41,775 bases of DNA, taken from Candidatus Gastranaerophilales bacterium. Its GTDB lineage: Bacteria; Cyanobacteriota; Vampirovibrionia; Gastranaerophilales; Gastranaerophilaceae. The notes under the pieces were generated by a model, which was not told where the DNA came from, searched no databases, and saw only the letters and a program-made list of their open reading frames with translations. Position numbers and translations under genes: made by a program. Location: NCBI GenBank assembly GCA_016282705.1, contig JAEELO010000047.1:1-41775 (forward strand). Reading direction: 5' to 3'. Positions 1 to 5,525 of the stretch are shown in pieces (the stretch's first letter is position 1; every line of letters begins with the position of its first letter).

Positions 1-355
1 ATTTTTTGGGACTATTTGTAATTTTAGTCCCTTTCTGGTCTTTTGGGGCAATTTTTGACAATTTTTCATTAAATAAATTCCGGAAACGCATTAAAAAAGA
101 GCCTTTCTGCTCTTTCGTTAAAAATAGAGGCGGGATTCGTCTCTTGCTAGTTCTCAATAAACGGCGTTTCGTGTCGAAACGTCATCCGTTCTGCCGCTTT
201 AGCCTCTGCTCACTCGCGCAACCCACGAAAATATGTCTTAAAATCAACACACTCACAAAATAAAAGCCTGTAGGTTGGGCATACTTGCCTAACAATAAAT
301 AAAAAAGTCATTGTGTGGGTAGAACCCCCCAACCTGCTAACTACTCGGCAATAAG
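1..355. other. Intergenic region with hairpins and no convincing gene
   Basis: No ORF here has a ribosome binding site or recognisable protein content. A stem AAAGAGC/GCTCTTT lies at 96-115 and a perfect CGTTTCG-TGT-CGAAACG hairpin at about 164-180. The stretch around 120-235 is visibly richer in G and C than its surroundings. At 270-338, TAGGTTGGG and CCCAACCTGC face each other as an inverted pair enclosing a REP-like palindrome. This looks like repeat-derived non-coding DNA rather than a gene. Confidence 0.5.
270..293 (+). repeat. Degenerate REP-like palindrome, copy 1
   Basis: The sequence TAGGTTGGGC...TTGCCTAAC is a diverged copy of the GTAGGTCAGGCATTGCCTGAC palindrome found intact at 3866-3887 and, inverted, at 1278-1300. 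The outer GTAGGT edge is shared while the arms have drifted. Confidence 0.45.
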
Positions 356-886
356 CTAATTAAAATATCTTTCTTCCATTAGTTTCATTAACTCGGATTT
401 TTTCATATTATTGGTACCGAATAATTTCATTTCTTCCTTATTTGAAGGATTTAACAGAGTTACATCATATGTTCCGTCACTTTTTGGAACGACAAAACCC
501 GAACATAAATCAGGATTCATAAAAAATTCTTCTTTTGATAAATTTATTACGGCTTCCGGTTTTGCAGCTAAATCTCTTATTAAAATTACCTGATATGAAC
601 CGTCAGTATTATTTTTAACAATAGCTTTTCCGCCATCCAATTCATTTCTGAAAACATAACCTCCGTTAGGTAATGTTGCCCCTTTCTTCATTTGTATATC
701 TAACAGTTCATCCGGTGACGGTACTTTTATATTTTGGTAATATGCCGCTACATTTGCTGCAGAAGCTTTTGCTTTAGGCTTAGGTGCTTCTTGCACTGTT
801 GCCTGATTTGTCGGTTTTACAGGTGTATTTTCAGTTTTCTTTATACTTGCATTTGGAACAAGATAATTACCTTGTATACTTTCCAT
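356..886 (-). CDS. Hypothetical protein, Pro/Ala/Lys-rich N-terminus
   Basis: This 176-residue soluble protein has no signal peptide or membrane segment, and I do not recognise its family. Residues about 10-45 are low-complexity (Pro, Lys, Ala, Thr) and probably disordered. The rest looks like a compact beta-rich domain with repeated glycine turns (LPNGGYVF, NTDGSYQV, KSDGTYDV), suggesting two or three related strand-turn-strand units. The start is well supported: on the minus strand a GAGGA box precedes the ATG by six bases. Its promoter, leader and first codons lie in an 84-bp block duplicated at 1303-1386, where no gene follows. The function is unknown and the gene is probably lineage-specific. 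Confidence 0.7.
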   Translation of the reverse strand: MESIQGNYLVPNASIKKTENTPVKPTNQATVQEAPKPKAKASAANVAAYYQNIKVPSPDELLDIQMKKGATLPNGGYVFRNELDGGKAIVKNNTDGSYQVILIRDLAAKPEAVINLSKEEFFMNPDLCSGFVVPKSDGTYDVTLLNPSNKEEMKLFGTNNMKKSELMKLMEERYFN

Positions 887-962
887 ATAAAATCCTCAAT
901 AAATGCTTACATTATTATAAAAAAATAATAATCAGCAAAATTGCCTCTAATTTATGTTGGGT
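879..962. repeat. 84-bp direct repeat, copy 1 (promoter and start of the orphan gene)
   Basis: This block is identical to 1303-1386 (offset 424). On the minus strand it carries an A/T-rich TATAAT-containing promoter region, a GAGGA ribosome binding site and the ATG plus first codons of the gene at 356-886. Its right edge, TTGGGT, is also the left edge of the 95-bp repeat starting at 957. Confidence 0.85.
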
Positions 963-1051
963 TTTACCAAAACACTAAAAAATACCTGTGAAAAATTCCT
1001 TGCAGTTTGACTTATAAGAATAGTTAGTATGACTATTTCATGGTGCGGGAG
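957..1051. repeat. 95-bp direct repeat, left copy (possible att-like site)
   Basis: These 95 bases are identical to 3768-3862 (offset 2811). The inner edge, TGGTGCGGGAG, is the reverse complement of CTCCCGCACCA, which resembles a tRNA 3' acceptor end including CCA. The two copies bound a segment with the GIY-YIG and TM2 genes. Confidence 0.85.
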
Positions 1052-1072
1052 ACGAAAAACGAACCCGTTAAT
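1041..1072 (-). pseudogene. Possible tRNA 3'-end remnant (T arm and acceptor strand)
   Basis: Read on the minus strand, this gives a T arm ACGGG-TTCGTTT-TTCGT that pairs throughout if G-U pairs are allowed, followed by CTCCCGC, A and CCA. No matching 5' half (GCGGGAG) or good anticodon arm is evident, so it is at most a fragment. The three intact tRNAs in the window do not encode CCA, so a fragment that does may be foreign or coincidental. Confidence 0.35.
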
Positions 1073-1277
1073 CTGATTATTAAGTCGTAGTGTGGGGTTT
1101 ATCTGTTCGCGGTTTTGATTTGAGTAAATTTCTATTTTCTTTCACCCGAAATGATTATCCGTAGGAAAATAAATTTCAGTTTTATAATAAATTATCACTA
1201 TAATTTTATAAAAATAACAGACAAAATTCTGACTTTTTAAATATGGTTGATATGGTGATGAAGGGATAATTATTTAT

Positions 1278-1300
1278 TGTCAGGCATTGCCTGACCTACC
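1278..1300 (-). repeat. REP-like palindrome, copy 2 (inverted)
   Basis: This contains GTCAGGCATTGCCTGAC: 8-bp arms around a single central base, with a GTAGG flank on the minus strand. It matches copy 3 at 3866-3887 in the opposite orientation. It sits where the second 84-bp block loses any downstream coding sequence. Confidence 0.65.
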
Positions 1301-1302
1301 TG

Positions 1303-1386
1303 CTTTCCATATAAAATCCTCAATAAATGCTTACATTATTATAAAAAAATAATAATCAGCAAAATTGCCTCTAATTTATGTTGGGT
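1303..1386. repeat. 84-bp direct repeat, copy 2 (orphan promoter/start)
   Basis: This is identical to 879-962. The minus-strand ATG at 1308-1310 is followed by only three codons and a stop (MESR, end), because the REP-like element adjoins it. It is therefore a promoter, ribosome binding site and start codon with no gene. Confidence 0.85.
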
Positions 1387-1463
1387 GTAAAGTTTCACTT
1401 CAGATGATTATTTCTTTCACCTAAAATGATTATTCGTTGGGAAATTAATTTTAATTTTTTGTA

Positions 1464-2480
1464 CTAATGTTTTCGATAAAAATCTTTTTTAAATCGATAA
1501 TCAGGTAAATTACTGTGACTATAATCCGAAAAAGATATTTCATTAATACTTAAAAATTTAGCAGTAGTATTAAAACCTTTTTCATCGGTTACCCATATAG
1601 TTTTATCAATATTTGATTCGTATATATCATTTACTTTAAAAGAAAATATTTGCCCCTCGTATTGATAGGATATAATTGCATAACGATGTTTATTGTTTGA
1701 TTTTGATTTAGAACTCTTGTTATTTGGCTTAGAACCGCTCCCTATACTTCCGATAATAGCAACAATAGCTAAAATACCACATAAACTATAAAATATTAAG
1801 TTCATTATCCACTTAATTATGTTTTTTACTAAAGTCACAAATCCTATCCAAATATTATTTATGCCAGTTGAAATAGAACTTGTGTTAAAGTGAAAAGAAT
1901 TAGCTGAAGAAAAAGATAAATAACAAAATATCATTACTAAAGATAAATAAGCGACTAATAGTAACAATATACATATTTTTGTATCAAAATCATTTTTTAA
2001 ACCTGAATATTTATTAAACTTAATTTTTGAAAAACAAATTAAATGTAAATCTATCAAGTTCCATATTATAGAAATTAAAGAACCTATCCCACTAATAAAT
2101 AATAATAATTTAATCAGACCTTTCTTGTAATCTTTTATATAAAAGTCAGAAATACCTATATGCCCAAGAAAAAATGCAGTTAGAGCAACGGATTTTCTAG
2201 TAATATTTCTATCTAATATTTTATTATCTGAATCTGTAAAATCGTTATACAGTATTTGAAAAAAATCATAAATAGCCCATATCGCAGCAATTGGTAAACC
2301 TATGACTGATAACGATAATACAAGTTGAATTATTGCAGTTTTATTTCTGCGAGTGTAAAATCTATGCAAGCCTAAATAACCACCAAATTCACATAATAAA
2401 AGTGTTTTTACCCACGACTTATCACTTGTTATGTCTTTATATGCGTCTCTAAACTCGCTTAAAATTTTATCGTTTAACAT
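1464..2480 (-). CDS. Membrane protein with two TM2 domains
   Basis: This 338-residue integral membrane protein carries two TM2-type modules. Each has a short helix, a turn rich in G, H, R and F, and a second helix ending in an Asp-containing motif. The first is near residues 22-75 (FGGYLGLHRFYTRR, then IWAIYDFFQI) and the second near 95-150 (GHIGISDFYIKDYKKG, then IIWNLIDLHLI). Two or three more hydrophobic stretches follow at about 165-250, then a charged tail of about 85 residues after a Ser/Lys/Asn-rich linker. TM2 proteins have no settled function. The gene starts 29 bp after the GIY-YIG nuclease stop in the same direction, so the two are probably co-transcribed. Both lie inside a segment bounded by 95-bp direct repeats. 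Confidence 0.8.
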   Translation of the reverse strand: MLNDKILSEFRDAYKDITSDKSWVKTLLLCEFGGYLGLHRFYTRRNKTAIIQLVLSLSVIGLPIAAIWAIYDFFQILYNDFTDSDNKILDRNITRKSVALTAFFLGHIGISDFYIKDYKKGLIKLLLFISGIGSLISIIWNLIDLHLICFSKIKFNKYSGLKNDFDTKICILLLLVAYLSLVMIFCYLSFSSANSFHFNTSSISTGINNIWIGFVTLVKNIIKWIMNLIFYSLCGILAIVAIIGSIGSGSKPNNKSSKSKSNNKHRYAIISYQYEGQIFSFKVNDIYESNIDKTIWVTDEKGFNTTAKFLSINEISFSDYSHSNLPDYRFKKDFYRKH

Positions 2481-2509
2481 TAGTTTTACACCCTTTTAAT
2501 ATAAAAGAT

Positions 2510-3358
2510 TTAGTTACAATTCATTCCAAAAGTTTTAGTTTTTAAAACATTTTTCCAATAACTTTCTCTCTGCAATATATATTCTTGATTAGTTTTAATA
2601 TCAAAAATTTCTAGTATAGAATAAGTAAAATTATTTATAATTCTATCTTTATTATTATTTTTCATATCTTCAAAAATTTTATTTCCGCCTGTAAGGTTAT
2701 TAATGTTTGCATATGAAGACCACCTTTGCCAAATACCATCATTCCCACTTGCTGAACCAATATATAGTTCCCCATTAGATGTATCTGTAATAACATAAAT
2801 TCCTTTTACTTTTGATAAAGCATTTTTCCAAGTTGGTTCTTCATTTTTTATTATATATTGCATTTCTTTATGGGTTAGCAATATATTATTATATCCCATA
2901 AAATTCCCTAATTTTGTTGAAGGAGCAACTTCATAGACTTCAGGTTCTAAATTGTCATCAATATTTGAATATTTTCTAAGGTATATATCTCGTCCTATTG
3001 GCTTTTTTAGTTTTATTATTAAACGTTTAATATAGTCTTTATAAAAATCTGTCAATACAAGGTTGTATCCAACAGTATTAAACAATTCTGGTATTATCTT
3101 TTCAATTTTATATATACCACCGAATATATAGTAATTTGGACCATAAGGATAATATTGAGCAAATGCAATTAAATATCGTGCATTTCCCAAATTATTACTT
3201 GGTTGACGAGATTTATATGCATTCATATTTTTCCATTCTGGAGAATCTTCTAGTAACAAATCCCATGCTCTCATATCAGGATTTCCTGCATTCATATTAA
3301 ATTTAATTTTTATTTCTTCATTTGGTAGTTTATTAAAAAAATCTGTTAATTTTATCAT
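2510..3358 (-). CDS. GIY-YIG nuclease family protein
   Basis: The C-terminal ~100 of 282 residues form a GIY-YIG nuclease domain: GIYVITD (GIY motif), LYIGSASG (YIG motif), a conserved QRW a little further on, and the metal-binding Glu in RESYWKNVLKT near the end, finishing with FGMNCN. The N-terminal ~180 residues are the extension usual in a widespread uncharacterised GIY-YIG subfamily, with a WKNAL segment just before the nuclease. The motifs are intact, so it is expected to cut DNA, but target and role are unknown. A strong TAAGGAGAAATA ribosome binding site precedes the ATG, and a long perfect inverted repeat lies just upstream. It leads a probable operon with the TM2 gene. Defence, homing or repair roles are all possible. 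Confidence 0.88.
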   Translation of the reverse strand: MIKLTDFFNKLPNEEIKIKFNMNAGNPDMRAWDLLLEDSPEWKNMNAYKSRQPSNNLGNARYLIAFAQYYPYGPNYYIFGGIYKIEKIIPELFNTVGYNLVLTDFYKDYIKRLIIKLKKPIGRDIYLRKYSNIDDNLEPEVYEVAPSTKLGNFMGYNNILLTHKEMQYIIKNEEPTWKNALSKVKGIYVITDTSNGELYIGSASGNDGIWQRWSSYANINNLTGGNKIFEDMKNNNKDRIINNFTYSILEIFDIKTNQEYILQRESYWKNVLKTKTFGMNCN

Positions 3359-3377
3359 TATTTCTCCTTATTTGTAG

Positions 3378-3421
3378 TATTTATTATAATATAAACATTT
3401 ATACATATATTATAATAAATA
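3378..3421. promoter_or_regulatory. Perfect 16-bp inverted repeat upstream of the GIY-YIG/TM2 operon
   Basis: TATTTATTATAATATA (3378-3393) and its exact reverse complement (3406-3421) are separated by 12 bp. The dyad starts 20 bp upstream of the GIY-YIG start codon, and each arm contains TATAAT or its complement. It could be an operator overlapping the promoter, or a structural palindrome. A/T composition makes chance dyads likelier, but 16 perfect bases are notable. Confidence 0.5.
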
Positions 3422-3767
3422 TTTGCGACAATAACGGACGCATATATGTTCAGAATATAAAATGGAAGAATTAATTTAATATTTGTTTAAAAATGATTCC
3501 AACCTTTTATAAAAAATTTCCGACCTTAAAATTTTATTTCGTCAACCTATAAATAATCATCTCAGGTGAAACAAACAAAAAAGCCGTAAAACCGGTACAG
3601 GGACAGAATTAGGAACAAATTAGACAAAATCAGAAAAATTTGGGACTCTTAGGACTTCTGAAATGATTATTTGTAGGAAACTTCCTACCGCCAAATCCTT
3701 TACACACAGCCGATTGAGGCAAAAATAATCGTTTCAACCGCAAAATCATCTGAGGTGAAAAACTATA

Positions 3768-3862
3768 TTGGGTTTTACCAAAACACTAAAAAATACCTGT
3801 GAAAAATTCCTTGCAGTTTGACTTATAAGAATAGTTAGTATGACTATTTCATGGTGCGGGAG
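3768..3862. repeat. 95-bp direct repeat, right copy
   Basis: This is identical to 957-1051. The copies diverge at the base after TGGTGCGGGAG: the left copy continues into a tRNA-T-arm-like sequence and this one into a REP-like palindrome. Confidence 0.85.
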
Positions 3863-3865
3863 TTT

Positions 3866-3887
3866 GTAGGTCAGGCATTGCCTGACA
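3866..3887 (+). repeat. REP-like palindrome, copy 3
   Basis: GTAGGTCAGGCATTGCCTGACA has 8-bp palindromic arms (GTCAGGCA/TGCCTGAC) around one base. It abuts the right 95-bp repeat four bases after its end. Related copies lie at 270-293 and 1278-1300. Confidence 0.65.
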
Positions 3888-4124
3888 AAATGTAAATTCA
3901 AATCTACACCCTAAAAAATAAAAGCGAGTCAGAAAAAATCTGCCCGTTGAAAATCCGAAAAGACACATTATAGATAAGACAATTAAAAAAGCAGTAAAAT
4001 CAGAAGAATATTTTTTGATAATATCATAAAACAAATAATAAACTATTAAAGAAGAGAGTATTCCTGCAAAATACAGTATATTTAAAGATTATAATAACAT
4101 AAGCGAAAAAACGAGGCAGAAAAT

Positions 4125-4162
4125 AAATAAAAAGAACAAGAAAAATCCTGTTCTTTTTATTT
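4125..4162 (-). terminator. Terminator of tRNA-Arg(CCT)
   Basis: A perfect 14-bp stem, AAATAAAAAGAACA with its complement, encloses a 10-base loop immediately 3' of the tRNA on the minus strand. The last T-rich arm acts as the U tract. Confidence 0.75.
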
Positions 4163-4235
4163 ACCCCTGACACGACTCGAACGTGCGACGCCTTCCTTAG
4201 GACGGAAGCGCTCTATCCAGCTGAGCTACAGAGGC
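4162..4235 (-). tRNA. tRNA-Arg (anticodon CCT)
   Basis: A complete cloverleaf reads on the minus strand. The acceptor stem is GCCTCTG with CAGGGGT (G1-U72 wobble), followed by a D arm GCTC...GAGC, the anticodon stem CTTCC/GGAAG with loop GTCCTAA (anticodon CCT), and a T loop TTCGAGT in a five-pair stem. The discriminator base is A and CCA is not encoded. Its first ~17 bases (GCCTCTGTAGCTCAGCT) are repeated three more times upstream in 105-bp tandem units. Confidence 0.95.
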
Positions 4236-4557
4236 TTATGCTTTTATTTTTTGCCCTGTGTCAGCGGATAGAGCATAAAATCTATTGTTTTGTCAGAATT
4301 TTACTTCGTAAAATATCTGACGGAGCTGAGCTACAGAGGCTTATGCTTTTATTTTTTGCCCTGTGTCAGCGGATAGAGTATAAAATCTATTGTTTTGTCA
4401 GAATTTTACTTCGTAAAATATCTGACGGAGCTGAGCTACAGAGGCTTATGCTTTTATTTTTTGCTCTGCTTCAGTAAATAGAGTATAAAATCTATTGTTT
4501 TGTCAGAATTTTACTTCGTAAAATATCTGACGGAGCTGAGCTACAGAGTCTTATGTG
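4221..4557 (-). repeat. 105-bp tandem repeat x3 seeded by the tRNA-Arg 5' head
   Basis: Three units of exactly 105 bp start at 4221, 4326 and 4431, with a partial fourth at 4536-4557. Each begins at the tRNA head (plus-strand CTGAGCTACAGAGGC). Each also contains an inverted, diverged tRNA-head copy (plus strand GCCCTGTGTCAGCGGATAGAG) and a hairpin GTCAGAATTTTAC-TTC-GTAAAATATCTGAC. The head and its inverted copy can pair, so each unit can fold into a long two-part stem. Units 1 and 2 are nearly identical; unit 3 differs around 4464-4482. There is no reading frame with protein-like content. Confidence 0.9.
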
Positions 4558-4575
4558 TTCTTCTTAATTATACAC

Positions 4576-4613
4576 TAAAAACAGCAAGAGAGAAACTAAA
4601 TGTTTCTCTCTTG
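4576..4613 (-). terminator. Rho-independent terminator of the acidic orphan gene
   Basis: On the minus strand a perfect 12-bp stem (CAAGAGAGAAAC with its complement, loop ATTTA) is followed by CTGTTTTTAG. It lies 22 bp beyond the stop codon of the gene at 4635-5300 and separates it from the tRNA-Arg repeat array. Confidence 0.85.
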
Positions 4614-4634
4614 TAAACCCCTAATTGTTTGTTA

Positions 4635-5300
4635 TTACGCTGCAGTATCTTCTTCTTTGTCTTCTTCTATATCTGATCTCGTATCAAAAATATAATTTTT
4701 TGCATTCATAAAAGTGTTAATTGTAGGATCTTTTAGCTTGTTCTCTGCTATGGATTTCTCATTTTTATCTTTTTCTTCGTCTTTTTGATTCTTTTCAGTT
4801 TCATTCGTTTCGTTCTTAAAATCATTCTTTGCTGTGGTTACAGCTGCTTTTATTATTTCCCAAATAGGTCTTGTACCTGAAACTTGCTTAATTTGGGATT
4901 CAACATTGTCTTTAATTTCTTCTTCTTTTTCTTTGCTGTTGTTGCCAAATAAGTCTTTAAAATTAGTTAAATCTTTTATAGATGCAGTAACTTCTTTTTT
5001 GATTTGTTCCATAGTTGTATATTCATTTAACGGATTTTCATTTTTTGCTCTTTCAAAAGAATCATTTTCATATTCTGTAGTTTCAGCAGTTTGGCTTGTC
5101 TCTTCAGTATCCTCTCCGGTTGTGGCTGCGGTTGTTACTTCCGGTGTACTGCTGATATCAAGTAAAGGATTTATTTCCTTATCTTGTTGTGTTTTTTCTA
5201 TTTCTTTCTTTTTGTTCTTTTCTTGTTGCTCAAACAATTTAATAAGATCTTTAGAACTTAAATGAGTGTGAGCCAGATTTACTTTTGATGTGATAGTCAT
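4635..5300 (-). CDS. Hypothetical acidic, low-complexity protein
   Basis: This 221-residue protein is dominated by Glu, Lys, Asp, Asn and Thr, with predicted coiled-coil or disordered segments: an E/K/Q run near residues 24-42, a Thr/Glu-rich stretch near 50-80 and another charged run near 155-190. There is no signal peptide, membrane helix or enzyme motif. Its coding status is supported by a plausible promoter upstream, an AAAGAGGATAAAAAT start region and a clean terminator 22 bp after the stop. The family is not recognised; many such charged orphans occur in this lineage. The adjacent tRNA and its repeats seem unrelated in function. Confidence 0.65.
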   Translation of the reverse strand: MTITSKVNLAHTHLSSKDLIKLFEQQEKNKKKEIEKTQQDKEINPLLDISSTPEVTTAATTGEDTEETSQTAETTEYENDSFERAKNENPLNEYTTMEQIKKEVTASIKDLTNFKDLFGNNSKEKEEEIKDNVESQIKQVSGTRPIWEIIKAAVTTAKNDFKNETNETEKNQKDEEKDKNEKSIAENKLKDPTINTFMNAKNYIFDTRSDIEEDKEEDTAA

Positions 5301-5414
5301 ATTTTTATCCTCTTTTTTGTATCTGTATAAATATAAAAAAAATTAAGAATATAAAATTGCTATACAAAGTATATACAATTTTCTAAAAAATTGAAAAAAT
5401 CCAATTATTGCTGA

Positions 5415-5442
5415 ATTATACAGTATATATTAAACTTAACAA
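5415..5442 (-). promoter_or_regulatory. Putative sigma-70 promoter for the acidic orphan gene
   Basis: On the minus strand TTGTTA (-35) and a perfect TATAAT (-10) are separated by 16 bp, about 115 bp upstream of the start codon at 5300. The background is A/T-rich, so the match is suggestive only. Confidence 0.4.
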
Positions 5443-5525
5443 AACTTAATATATGCCGTTTTATCTCTATGGTTATTGCTAAAACTTTGTTTTGGAATTA
5501 TCATAATCCGTAGGAAAAAAGGCTG

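Larger units (their letters stand above)
1137..1444 (+). repeat. Short degenerate repeat family (TTTCACC..ATGATTAT..GTAGGAAA)
   Basis: Units at 1137-1168, 1392-1411 and 1414-1444 share TTTCACyy, then AAATGATTAT, then yCGTaGGAAA. More units lie at 3541-3571 (inverted), 3656-3680, and 3746-3760 (inverted). A tail fragment (ATAATCCGTAGGAAA) forms the region just before the MATE gene at about 5504-5518. Confidence 0.5.
887..1463. other. Repeat-filled non-coding region
   Basis: No gene is visible. The stretch holds the rest of the 84-bp repeat copy 1, the 95-bp repeat copy 1 (957-1051), a tRNA-3'-end-like sequence (about 1041-1072, minus strand), an inverted REP-like palindrome (1278-1300), the second 84-bp copy (1303-1386) and two stretches of a short degenerate repeat (1137-1168 and 1392-1444). 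Confidence 0.6.
3359..4124. other. Non-coding region with inverted and dispersed repeats
   Basis: No supported gene. Contents in order: a 16-bp inverted repeat (3378-3421), degenerate short repeats (3541-3571, 3656-3680, 3746-3760), a small GTAGGAA-AC-TTCCTAC hairpin at about 3674-3689, the second 95-bp repeat (3768-3862) and a REP-like palindrome (3866-3887). From 3888 to 4124 I see only A/T-rich sequence. Confidence 0.6.

Noticed and set aside
6-263. An 85-codon open frame at the left edge
   Set aside because: No ribosome binding site, Arg/Phe/Leu-rich composition typical of translated non-coding DNA, and the frame spans hairpins.
3849-4034. A 61-codon open frame on the minus strand
   Set aside because: Its end lies in the 95-bp repeat and REP-like palindrome, and there is no ribosome site.
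4238-4477. 79-codon repetitive open frame
   Set aside because: It is only the translation of the 105-bp tandem repeats (105 is divisible by 3), with no start signals.
4221-4557. CRISPR array
   Set aside because: Whole 105-bp units repeat in tandem with no variable spacers and no cas genes nearby.
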